DNA of 9,058 bases from Clostridia bacterium (lineage in GTDB: Bacteria; Bacillota; Clostridia; Christensenellales; UBA1242): the NCBI GenBank assembly GCA_016290255.1, contig JAEETG010000071.1, positions 1 through 9,058 of the forward strand. Reading direction: 5' to 3'. Position 1 is the stretch's first letter, and every line of letters starts with the position of its first letter. Both the position numbers and the translations under genes were made by a program. Below are positions 1-6,290 of the stretch, piece after piece. The notes beneath the pieces were generated by a model. The model searched no databases. It saw only the letters and a program-made list of their open reading frames with translations, and had not been told where the DNA came from.

Positions 1-267
1 ATAAAGAAGTCAGCGGGCAATATGGGGATTATTATCGCTGTTTTAGTGGCTATTGAATTAGGTCTTGCTGCTGCATTTGTGATGGTTATAATAAAAAAGA
101 TTAAAAAACCAAAGGAGCAAGAAAAAGTTCCAGAAACAAGTTTGCCACCACTAATTGGACACGATGAAATAAACAAAAAATATAAGTGTTCCTACTGTGG
201 ATCAAGATTAAAACTGGGCGATGAAAAATGCCCAAATTGTGGAGCCTCATTAGACAGCATGAAATAA
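1..267 (+). CDS. Membrane-anchored zinc-ribbon protein, probably 5'-partial
   Basis: The frame is open to the left edge. The first ATG (22) has no Shine-Dalgarno sequence before it, so this is more likely the C-terminal end of a longer protein than a complete 81-residue one. Counting from that ATG, residues 3-24 form one hydrophobic helix, followed by a Lys-rich stop-transfer stretch (KKIKKPK). A polar linker leads to a zinc ribbon with two CxxC knuckles (C56/C59 and C70/C73, the second as CPNCG). The charge pattern puts the ribbon in the cytoplasm. Such ribbons bind one zinc ion and are often small protein-interaction or nucleic-acid-binding modules; the specific role is unknown. It ends with TAA and is followed at once by a terminator, so it is the last gene of its transcript. 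Confidence 0.7.
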   Translation: MKKSAGNMGIIIAVLVAIELGLAAAFVMVIIKKIKKPKEQEKVPETSLPPLIGHDEINKKYKCSYCGSRLKLGDEKCPNCGASLDSMK

Positions 268-279
268 GATAATTTTAAA

Positions 280-316
280 CAAAAAGAATCCAAACAACAT
301 GTTGGGTTCTTTTTTA
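280..316 (+). terminator. Rho-independent terminator
   Basis: An A-rich left arm (AAAAAGAA, then CC, then AAC) pairs with GTT, GGG and TTCTTTTT across a short loop, with one G-T wobble and one bulged A. The 3' arm runs into seven T residues. It lies 13 bases after the stop of the zinc-ribbon gene and isolates it from the next unit. Confidence 0.85.
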
Positions 317-326
317 AAATTGGGTA

Positions 327-355
327 TTGAAATTTGTTTTTTTGTGTGTTATAAT
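327..355 (+). promoter_or_regulatory. Sigma-70 promoter with extended -10 for the 382 gene
   Basis: TTGAAA (327-332), a 17-base spacer and TATAAT (350-355), with TGT just before the -10 (extended -10). Transcription would start near 362, leaving a short leader that holds the AAAGGAGTG ribosome site (about 367-375). Confidence 0.85.
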
Positions 356-381
356 AAAAATAATAAAAGGAGTGAAAACAC

Positions 382-720
382 ATGGAAGACAAAAGAGATG
401 CAATAAAAAATATTGTTCAAGATGCCGATAATAAAAATAGAGTTATGCCAGCAAGCGGAATTAAAATGCAAAGTTCAGCACGTGGTGGATTTTATGTTGA
501 CGGAATGCACACCACTAGCGATGGATGCTCAGAGTATCTAAAAGTTATGGAAATTGAGGCTTTGTGCCGCCTTGCTGAAGCGCAAGAAAGAATTGCTGCC
601 GCACAAGAAAAATTGGTTGAACTAGAGCAAAAGAAAGCGGAAGAAAAAGAAACAGAGGAAAAGGTTGAATTGCCAAAAAGCCAAAGAACACTTGCAGACT
701 CTTGGCTTGGTGGCGTGTAA
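382..720 (+). CDS. Small coiled-coil protein of unknown function
   Basis: 112 residues, not recognised. The start is fixed by AAAGGAGTG seven bases upstream and by a strong promoter at 327-355. The N-terminal half (1-50) is polar and holds a Gly/Tyr/His-containing stretch (GGFYVDGMHTTSDG, 35-48). Residues about 53-95 are a charged, Ala/Glu/Lys-rich segment with the heptad-like spacing of a coiled coil. The tail (LADSWLGGV) is short and hydrophobic. There is no signal peptide, membrane helix or cysteine cluster, so a soluble cytoplasmic protein that oligomerises through the coiled coil is the plain reading. It is transcribed alone and ends at a bidirectional terminator. Function cannot be assigned. 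Confidence 0.8.
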   Translation: MEDKRDAIKNIVQDADNKNRVMPASGIKMQSSARGGFYVDGMHTTSDGCSEYLKVMEIEALCRLAEAQERIAAAQEKLVELEQKKAEEKETEEKVELPKSQRTLADSWLGGV

Positions 721-722
721 AG

Positions 723-746
723 AAAAACCGCAAAAGCGGTTTTTTA
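723..746. terminator. Bidirectional terminator between convergent genes
   Basis: AAAAA-CCGC-AAAA-GCGG-TTTTTT: a compact GC stem with a T run on both strands. It ends transcription of the 382-720 gene rightward. Its right edge overlaps the TAA of the minus-strand gene (744-746), so it also ends transcription leftward. Confidence 0.9.
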
Positions 747-1493
747 TTTTTCACAAAAAGATAAAATGCTGTGAGCAATTGTTTCTCGTAAAATGCTTGA
801 GTATGGAATGATTGCGCTGTTTAGGTGGGAGTTGTCACTTGCATATTCAAGTGCACTAAAAAAATTTAGCAAAGGATTTTTGAAACAGTTTTGAGATTCA
901 CTTTTTGCGTTTTCGTCACAAAAAAGGTTTGTTTCCGATTTGATGCTGCGAATTTTTAGGTTTGCCGAAATTAAAGATGTTTGATTTGAATCCAAGTTGT
1001 TTGAAATGGTGTAGATTTCTTCAATTTTTTGAGCAAAAAAGTTTAGTGTTTTCATTGATTGGGTTTTGTTTTCTTCAGGCATATTTTTGGTGTTTAAAAC
1101 AATTGTTTTCTTTTCAACAACATAATGGTTTTCATCTAGTGCCAGCGATGAGCAAACTTTTTTCGCTTTTGTTTCATCATCATAACAAGAAACAACCAAA
1201 AAATACTCTTCATTAAAAACAAGAACACCAGCCCCGCCTCTAGCCTTTATGTTTTGTGCCTCTTTTGATGCTTCTTGTTTGTTTGATGTTTGCGTGTTTA
1301 GCATAACAAAATAATAACTTTTTTCATATAAATAGTTGTTCACACTCAAAGCATTTGCAAGTTTCAAAATAGGGAGCACAAAAAAACATATCAAAGTCAC
1401 TAGAAAAAATAAAACTAAAACAACAATATTCAGCCAAAAACGCCTTTTTAACCCTGTTTTGTGCTTTTTTACCTCATGATATTGCTTTCTCAT
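744..1493 (-). CDS. Single-pass membrane protein with a SPOR-like region
   Basis: 249 residues. A basic N-terminus (1-19) precedes one long hydrophobic helix (about 20-47), giving an N-in topology with the rest outside the membrane. Residues about 60-118 resemble a SPOR repeat: a Tyr/Phe-Val-Met-Leu strand, an Ala/Lys-rich helix (EASKEAQNIKARGG), a second strand around EEYFLVVSCYDD and a second Ala/Lys helix (TKAKKVCSSLA). SPOR domains bind denuded septal peptidoglycan, so a division- or sporulation-linked envelope role is plausible but inferred. The rest (120-249) is not recognised and holds three cysteines (C192, C203, C247). No Shine-Dalgarno site or convincing promoter lies before the ATG, so the start is the weakest part of this call. 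It diverges from groESL and converges on the 382 gene. Confidence 0.75.
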   Translation of the reverse strand: MRKQYHEVKKHKTGLKRRFWLNIVVLVLFFLVTLICFFVLPILKLANALSVNNYLYEKSYYFVMLNTQTSNKQEASKEAQNIKARGGAGVLVFNEEYFLVVSCYDDETKAKKVCSSLALDENHYVVEKKTIVLNTKNMPEENKTQSMKTLNFFAQKIEEIYTISNNLDSNQTSLISANLKIRSIKSETNLFCDENAKSESQNCFKNPLLNFFSALEYASDNSHLNSAIIPYSSILRETIAHSILSFCEK

Positions 1494-1549
1494 ACAATAA
1501 ATTTATGCTAAAAAAGATATATTATTGCAAAAAAGTTGTCGCATGTTGG

Positions 1550-1577
1550 TTGCGTTTTTTGAAATATGTGATAAAAT
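1550..1577 (+). promoter_or_regulatory. Promoter of the groESL operon
   Basis: TTGCGT (1550-1555), 16 bases, then TAAAAT (1572-1577) preceded by TGA, an extended -10. Transcription would start near 1584, giving a leader of about 33 bases that contains AGAAGGAAA just before groES. No CIRCE (TTAGCACTC-N9-GAGTGCTAA) or CtsR-type heptamer repeat is visible. A small inverted repeat, CGCA-N7-TGCG (1540-1554), overlaps the -35 box and is the only operator-like element. Confidence 0.65.
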
Positions 1578-1616
1578 TATAGTGTGCAGATAAAAAAATA
1601 AAAGAAGGAAATTGTT

Positions 1617-1904
1617 ATGAAAATAAAACCATTGTTTGATAGAATTGTGATAAAACAAACAGAAGCAGAAACCAAAACTGCAAGTGGACTAATTCTTGCT
1701 GGCAACCAGGAAAAGCCTCAAACAGGAATTGTTCAAAGTGTTGGAGATGGTGGAATTATTGATGGCAAAGAAATTGTTATGAAAATTAAAGTTGGAGACA
1801 AGGTTATATATCCAAAATACGCTGGAAGTGAGTTTAAACTTGGCGGTGAAACTTTCATTGTTTTGCGTCAAAGCGATGTTTTGGCAATCTTGGAGGAGGA
1901 TTAG
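1617..1904 (+). CDS. groES: Co-chaperonin GroES (Cpn10)
   Basis: 95 residues, normal for the family. GroES forms a heptameric lid that closes the GroEL cavity in the cytoplasm during ATP-driven folding. The family start (KIKPLFDRIVIK) is at residues 2-13. The mobile loop is about residues 16-33 and carries GLIL (24-27), the hydrophobic tripeptide region that docks onto the GroEL apical domain, usually written GGIVL. VGDKVIYPKYAGSEF (59-73) and the C-terminal VLAILEED are also typical. AGAAGGAAA lies upstream with normal spacing. It is the first gene of a two-gene operon; groEL begins three bases after its TAG, and the groEL ribosome site lies inside the last groES codons. Confidence 0.98.
   Translation: MKIKPLFDRIVIKQTEAETKTASGLILAGNQEKPQTGIVQSVGDGGIIDGKEIVMKIKVGDKVIYPKYAGSEFKLGGETFIVLRQSDVLAILEED
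1890..1900 (+). promoter_or_regulatory. groEL ribosome-binding site inside groES
   Basis: A doubled purine-rich GGAGGAGGA motif overlaps the codons for the last acidic residues of GroES and sits about eight bases before the groEL ATG. This arrangement suggests coupled translation of the two chaperonin subunits. Confidence 0.8.
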
Positions 1905-1907
1905 TTT

Positions 1908-3521
1908 ATGGCAAAGAAAATATTATCTGGTGAAGATGCAAGAAAGGCTCTTGAAAGAGGGGTTGATGCACTTGTGAACACAGTGAAAGTCACTCTTGGA
2001 CCAAAGGGAAGAAATGTTGTTTTGGAAAGGAAATTCCAAACACCACTCATCACAAATGATGGAGTGACAATTGCAAAAGAAATTGAACTCAAAGACCAAT
2101 TTGAAAATATGGGTGCTCAAATCATTAAAGAAGTTTCTGTTAAAACAAACGATGTTGCAGGAGATGGAACAACAACAGCAGCTGTTCTTGCTCAGGCAAT
2201 CATCAAAGAGGGAAACAAAAACTTCGCAGCAGGAGCCAACCCAATTATCTTGAAGAAGGGAATTAAAAAAGCGGTTGACTTTGTTTGCTCTGAACTTAAA
2301 AAGCAAAGCAAGGCAATAGACAGCGAAAAAGCAATAGAGCAAATTGCAAGCATTTCAGCTGGCGATGAGGAAGTTGGAAAACTAATTTCTCTTGCAATGC
2401 AAAAAGTTGGCAAAGATGGTGTTATCACTGTTGAAGAAGGCAAAACCATGGAAACAAGTTTGGAAGTTGTGAAAGGAATGCGATTTGACAGAGGTTATGC
2501 ATCAAGTTACATGAGCACAAACATGGAAAAGATGGAAGCGGTTTTAGATGATGCTCTTGTTCTCATAACCGACAAAAAGATTTCAAACATTCAAGAAATT
2601 TTGCCTGTTTTGGAACAAGTTGCAAAAACAGGTCAAAAACTTTTGATTATTGCAGACGAAGTTGAGGGCGAAGCCCTTGCAACCCTTATTATCAACAAAC
2701 TTCGTGGAACATTTTTGTGCGTTGCTGTGAAAGCCCCTAGCTATGGCGACAGAAGAAAAGCAATGCTTGAAGACATTGCAATTCTAACTGGCGGAAAAGT
2801 TTTGAGTGAAGAACTTGGAAGAAACCTAAATGAGGCAAGCATTGATGACCTTGGAAGAGCTCACCAAATTATTGTGACAAAAGACAACACAACAATTGTT
2901 GAGGGAAATGGAAACAAAGAGGAAATCAAACAAAGAGTTGAGGCAATCAGAGCCCAAATTCAAACAACAACAAGCGATTATGACAAAGAAAAACTTGAAG
3001 AGCGCTTGGCAAAACTTGCTGGAGGCGTTGCTGTCATCAAAGTTGGCAGCGCAACAGAAGTTGAGATGAAAGAGAAAAAACTAAGAATTGATGACGCCTT
3101 GGCGGCAACAAAAGCCGGAGTTGAAGAAGGAATTGTTGCTGGTGGTGGAGTTGCCCTACTAAAAGTTAGCCCAAGCCTAAAAAACTTTGTTGCAAAACTT
3201 GAGGGCGATGAAAAGATTGGCGCTCAAATCATTTTGTCAGCACTTCAAGCACCAATCAGGCAAATTGCCAAAAATGCTGGAATTGATGGCGGAGTTGTTG
3301 TTGAAAAAGTTTTGGCAAGTGAAAGCGCAAGTTTTGGTTATGACGCATTAAACGACCGTTATGTTGACATGATTGAGTGCGGAATTATTGACCCAACAAA
3401 AGTCACAAAGTCAGCTCTTCTAAACGCAGCGTCAGCATCATCAACACTTCTAACAACAGAAAGCATTGTTGTTTCTGAAGATGAAAAAATGCCACAAATG
3501 CCTCAAGAGATGCCAATGTAA
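1908..3521 (+). CDS. groEL: Chaperonin GroEL (Cpn60)
   Basis: 537 residues, close to the usual 540-548. GroEL forms the double-ring cage that encloses non-native proteins under GroES with ATP hydrolysis. Visible landmarks are TLGPKGRN (29-36, nucleotide binding), D51 in TNDG, DVAGDGTTTA (82-91, phosphate and magnesium contacts), SYGDRRKAMLEDIA in the apical domain (278-291), and RIDDALAATKAGVEEG with the catalytic Asp equivalent (D396) followed by GGGVAL. All key residues are intact. The tail is unusual: instead of the Gly-Gly-Met repeats common in bacteria it ends in Met/Pro/Gln (KMPQMPQEMPM). Leucine is mostly CTT or TTG with few TTA codons, as expected for a highly expressed gene. It is followed by a strong terminator. 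Confidence 0.98.
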   Translation: MAKKILSGEDARKALERGVDALVNTVKVTLGPKGRNVVLERKFQTPLITNDGVTIAKEIELKDQFENMGAQIIKEVSVKTNDVAGDGTTTAAVLAQAIIKEGNKNFAAGANPIILKKGIKKAVDFVCSELKKQSKAIDSEKAIEQIASISAGDEEVGKLISLAMQKVGKDGVITVEEGKTMETSLEVVKGMRFDRGYASSYMSTNMEKMEAVLDDALVLITDKKISNIQEILPVLEQVAKTGQKLLIIADEVEGEALATLIINKLRGTFLCVAVKAPSYGDRRKAMLEDIAILTGGKVLSEELGRNLNEASIDDLGRAHQIIVTKDNTTIVEGNGNKEEIKQRVEAIRAQIQTTTSDYDKEKLEERLAKLAGGVAVIKVGSATEVEMKEKKLRIDDALAATKAGVEEGIVAGGGVALLKVSPSLKNFVAKLEGDEKIGAQIILSALQAPIRQIAKNAGIDGGVVVEKVLASESASFGYDALNDRYVDMIECGIIDPTKVTKSALLNAASASSTLLTTESIVVSEDEKMPQMPQEMPM

Positions 3522-3524
3522 CAG

Positions 3525-3546
3525 AAAAGCCCCGACGGGCTTTTTT
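3525..3546 (+). terminator. Terminator of the groESL operon
   Basis: AAAAGCCC (3525-3532), loop CGAC, GGGCTTTT and a six-T run (3541-3546). The perfect stem begins four bases after the groEL stop. Confidence 0.95.
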
Positions 3547-3551
3547 ATGTG

Positions 3552-3580
3552 TTGACTAAGTGGGAAGAATATGTTATTAT
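3552..3580 (+). promoter_or_regulatory. Promoter of the 3612 zinc-ribbon gene
   Basis: TTGACT (3552-3557), a 17-base spacer and TATTAT (3575-3580) preceded by TGT, an extended -10. It lies directly after the groESL terminator. Confidence 0.85.
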
Positions 3581-3611
3581 ATTGTGAATCATAACTAAAA
3601 GGAGAAAAACA

Positions 3612-3956
3612 ATGAAATATTGTCAAAGTTGTGGAAATAAAGCAGATGATGACGCAGCATTTTGCCAAAATTGTGGTGCATCTTTGGGAGAACAGGAGTT
3701 TGTTAGAGAAAACAAAACATCATCACAAAATTCAAACGACACACTTGGTCTTATTGCTTTTGTGTTTATGGTTTTGGGTTGTATTTACATGGGTTTTGCT
3801 CTAATTCCGCTCATTTGGTGCATTCCAATGACAATTTATGCCAACAACAAAATAAGAAGTGGAGAGCCAATTGGTGTTGGCTTTAAGGTTTGCACTTTGT
3901 TATTTGTGAGCCTAATTGCAGGAATTTTGCTTTTGTGCAGGCAAGAAAAAGAGTAA
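3612..3956 (+). CDS. Zinc-ribbon protein with two membrane helices
   Basis: 114 residues, started by AAAAGGAGAA upstream of the ATG. The N-terminus is a textbook short zinc ribbon (C4/C7 and C18/C21, as CQSCG...CQNCG), with spacing common in Bacillota small membrane proteins. After a polar linker (25-42), a long hydrophobic region (about 45-76) and a second helix (about 88-109) are separated by a short basic segment (NNKIRSGEP). Both termini are then likely cytoplasmic. Such proteins are widespread and mostly uncharacterised; the ribbon probably mediates an interaction rather than catalysis. It is a single-gene unit between its own promoter and terminator. Compared with the 1-267 gene, the ribbon/helix order is reversed. 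Confidence 0.85.
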   Translation: MKYCQSCGNKADDDAAFCQNCGASLGEQEFVRENKTSSQNSNDTLGLIAFVFMVLGCIYMGFALIPLIWCIPMTIYANNKIRSGEPIGVGFKVCTLLFVSLIAGILLLCRQEKE

Positions 3957-3957
3957 G

Positions 3958-3990
3958 AAAAAGGATATGCTTTTTTGCATACCTTTTTTT
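3958..3990 (+). terminator. Rho-independent terminator
   Basis: AAAAAGG, a bulged A, then TATGC pairs with GCATA and CCTTTTT across a six-T loop, followed by a T run. It begins directly after the stop of the 3612 gene. Confidence 0.9.
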
Positions 3991-4008
3991 ATTTTTCTTC
4001 AAATATTA

Positions 4009-4037
4009 TAGCAATAAAACAATAAGTGTGATATAAT
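4009..4037 (+). promoter_or_regulatory. Extended -10 promoter of the 4063-6254 operon
   Basis: TATAAT (4032-4037) preceded by TGA gives a perfect extended -10. The -35 position at 17 bases (TAGCAA, 4009-4014) matches the consensus at only three of six, so recognition would rest on the extended -10. Transcription would start near 4044, just before AAAAAAGGAAA. Confidence 0.7.
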
Positions 4038-4062
4038 AACCCTGAAAAAAGGAAAATAAAAA

Positions 4063-5079
4063 ATGGCAAAAATACAACAAATAGTTGAAAAAGCAATAAA
4101 AAGAGAAGAAGCAATATCATCTTTGCTGCAAATGGGTGTTTTGGTTAACTTTGATTCCAGCATTAATCTTTTTCATGGAAGAGTTAACACTCAAAACAAC
4201 AACTTTGCTGTCAAAGCTAATTTTAACAATGCAGGAAGCCTTTTGGGGCACAATAACAACAACTCAATTCCAGGGCTTCACGCAAGTTCTTTTGAGGTTG
4301 CAAAAAAATATGCTGAAAAAAGATTTGTTGAGCATATGGAAAAAAACAAAGAGCAAGGAAAAGTTGAAGTTCACAAAATTTTCCCAGTTCAAACTGGAAC
4401 AATGATTTTTAACAGCCAAAAATTGTTTGATATGGAAGAACTTAAACCATATCTAGAAAATGTTTTCAAAATAAGCACGGAAGAAATTGAGAACATAGAA
4501 AAAAGCATATTAACACAAGAAGAAAAAGAAAAAGTTTGTCAGGCCGTGAAGGACATTTCTTCTTTTTATGACATCACAAGCCTTATGCCAGAGTTGTTTA
4601 ACAAAAAAGAAAGTGTGAAAATTTTGAAAGGCTTGCAAGAAATATGCAACGAAAATAAAAAGACAAAAGCCCCTTTTGTTTTTGATGAAGATTTGGAAAA
4701 GTTTGTTCAAAAAAATGCAAGCAAAAAAATGCCAGAAGAACTTATACGTAGCATCGGTGGGGCTTTAAATGTTTATCAAATGCTCACGAAACAGGGTGAC
4801 ATTAAAACTCTTATTTCAAAGTTTCAGTCTGATTTGGATTTCACTGCAGACTGCACACTAAACCTAAAATGTTTTAGAGCCTTTTTGGAAAAGGAGCAAA
4901 TTGTTGGAATAAAACAAAAATTGTGGGTTTCCGACATCATTAAACAAAGCAACTTTGATGACTATTTCTTTTTTGACACAGCAAAAGTCAACACAAAAAA
5001 AGTTGTTCAAAAAATGGAAAATGAAAAAAAGCAAAACATAAAACGTAACAGAAAAGCACCAATTTCATTTGGGAAATAA
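4063..5079 (+). CDS. Unrecognised protein with an ART-like N-terminal region
   Basis: 338 residues; no family recognised with confidence. The ATG follows AAAAAAGGAAA. Residues about 34-120 have the layout of an ADP-ribosyltransferase-like fold: INLFHGR (34-40, compare HGT in PARP-type enzymes), an Asn-rich loop (43-67), PGLHASSFEVAKKYAEKR (70-87, compare a Gly-x-tyr/his-Ala-Ser strand followed by an A..YA helix), then VEVHKIFPVQTGTMIFN (101-117), like the strands after that helix. H38 and Y83 would match the His and Tyr of an H-Y-E triad; the third residue is unclear. Residues 120-300 look helical and unfamiliar. The tail (312-331) is strongly basic. There is no signal peptide or membrane helix. 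The gene ends 11 bases before the rhodanese-PP-loop gene, with that gene's ribosome site starting in its stop codon, so the two are cotranscribed. The fold assignment is inference. Confidence 0.75.
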   Translation: MAKIQQIVEKAIKREEAISSLLQMGVLVNFDSSINLFHGRVNTQNNNFAVKANFNNAGSLLGHNNNNSIPGLHASSFEVAKKYAEKRFVEHMEKNKEQGKVEVHKIFPVQTGTMIFNSQKLFDMEELKPYLENVFKISTEEIENIEKSILTQEEKEKVCQAVKDISSFYDITSLMPELFNKKESVKILKGLQEICNENKKTKAPFVFDEDLEKFVQKNASKKMPEELIRSIGGALNVYQMLTKQGDIKTLISKFQSDLDFTADCTLNLKCFRAFLEKEQIVGIKQKLWVSDIIKQSNFDDYFFFDTAKVNTKKVVQKMENEKKQNIKRNRKAPISFGK

Positions 5080-5090
5080 AAGGACTATTT

Positions 5091-6254
5091 ATGGAAATTG
5101 ATATAAAATTTGGTGACATAAAAAAAATGGATCCAAAAAGTTATGAAATAATTGATATTCGCGCGCCATCTTCTTTTGAGTTTGGCCACATTGAGGGAGC
5201 AACAAACATTCCAGCAAGCAAACTGGATGCAAAAAACCTTATGGACAAAACCTATTTTTTGTGTTGCAGAACTGGAAAACTTTCTCACAGAGTTTGTGAA
5301 AAACTTCAAAAAGAAGGGGCAAATGTTTTTTCTGTTGATGGGGGCTATCTTTTGTGGCTTGAAGAAAATGTGAACAAGAAAAGTGTGAATCAAACAGACA
5401 TGCAAATTACCTTAAAAGCAGAAGAAAGCATAAGGAAAAAATTTCACAGAGAGCTTCTCACAAAGTTCTGCAAAGCAATCAATGACTATGAACTCATAAA
5501 CCCAGGTGACAAGATTGCAGTTTGTGTGTCGGGTGGAAAAGATTCGTTTTTGATGGCAAAACTTTTTCAGGAACTAAAAAAGCACAACAAAATTCCTTTT
5601 GAACTTGTGTTTTTGGTTATGGACCCAGGTTACAACAAAGAAAACAGGCAGCTCATTGAACACAACGCAAAAATTCTCAACATTCCAATAACCATTTTTG
5701 AAACAGATATTTTTGAAAATGTTGTTCACATAAATTCTTCACCTTGTTATATTTGTGCCCGAATGAGAAGAGGGCACCTATATAACAAAGCAAAAGAACT
5801 TGGTTGCAACAAAATTGCACTCGGGCACCACTATGATGATGTGATTGAAACAATCCTTATGGGAATGCTGTATGGCGCCCAAATTCAAACCATGATGCCA
5901 AAACTTCACTCAAACAATTTTGAGGGTATGGAACTAATAAGGCCAATGTATTTGATTCGCGAAAAAGATATTTTGCGTTTTAGAGATTATAACAACCTAA
6001 AGTTTTTGCAATGTGCTTGCAAATTTACTGAAGATATTGCAAAAGAAGAGTTTGCGGAAAAATCAAAAAGGGCAGTGATTAAAAATTTGATAAAAGAACT
6101 TTCACAGAGGCTTTCAAACAAAGAGCATCAAATTGATGGCAACATCTTCAAAAGTGTTGAAAATGTGAACCTAAACACCATCATTTCATATAAAGATAGA
6201 AAAGGGAAAACTGTTTCATTTTTGGATGAATATGATGAAATTTGCGGAGAATAA
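5091..6254 (+). CDS. Rhodanese-PP-loop (TtcA-like) sulfur-transfer fusion
   Basis: 387 residues. Residues 1-95 are a rhodanese domain: YEIIDIRAPSSFEFGHIEGATNIP (18-41), an active-site loop CRTGKLS with the persulfide cysteine at C59, and VFSVDGGYLLW (79-89). Residues about 110-345 are a PP-loop ATPase of the TtcA/TilS type: VSGGKDS (146-152) binds ATP, CYICARMRRG (219-228) carries a CxxC like TtcA, GHHYDDVIET (245-254) matches the family HxxDD motif, and CAC (308-310) supplies further cysteines. Together C219, C222 and C308/C310 could ligate the [4Fe-4S] cluster known in TtcA, which thiolates cytidine 32 of tRNA. The rhodanese would hand sulfur to the PP-loop site. A tRNA substrate is inferred; a related thiolase with another target is possible. 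The ribosome site AAAAGGA overlaps the previous stop codon. No terminator follows. Confidence 0.9.
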   Translation: MEIDIKFGDIKKMDPKSYEIIDIRAPSSFEFGHIEGATNIPASKLDAKNLMDKTYFLCCRTGKLSHRVCEKLQKEGANVFSVDGGYLLWLEENVNKKSVNQTDMQITLKAEESIRKKFHRELLTKFCKAINDYELINPGDKIAVCVSGGKDSFLMAKLFQELKKHNKIPFELVFLVMDPGYNKENRQLIEHNAKILNIPITIFETDIFENVVHINSSPCYICARMRRGHLYNKAKELGCNKIALGHHYDDVIETILMGMLYGAQIQTMMPKLHSNNFEGMELIRPMYLIREKDILRFRDYNNLKFLQCACKFTEDIAKEEFAEKSKRAVIKNLIKELSQRLSNKEHQIDGNIFKSVENVNLNTIISYKDRKGKTVSFLDEYDEICGE

Positions 6255-6280
6255 AAAAACACCCAATATAATATATTTTT

Positions 6281-6286
6281 AGGAGG
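6281..6286 (+). promoter_or_regulatory. Ribosome site deciding the GIY-YIG start
   Basis: AGGAGG ends four bases before the ATG at 6291 and seven bases before the next in-frame ATG at 6294. The longer spacing is the usual one, so translation may begin at 6294, shortening the protein by one Met. A TATAAT at 6267-6272 could be a local -10 but has no good -35 partner. Confidence 0.6.
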
Positions 6287-6290
6287 AAAA

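Noticed and set aside
962..1216. 84-residue plus-strand reading opposite the SPOR-like gene
   Set aside because: Phe/Leu/His-rich shadow composition without a ribosome site; the opposite strand carries a coherent membrane protein.
1540..1554. CGCA-N7-TGCG as a chaperonin operator
   Set aside because: Arms of only four bases and no match to a known heat-shock operator; mentioned but not annotated separately.
1923..2342. 139-residue minus-strand reading inside groEL
   Set aside because: It is the shadow of a strongly conserved gene and has no promoter or ribosome site of its own.
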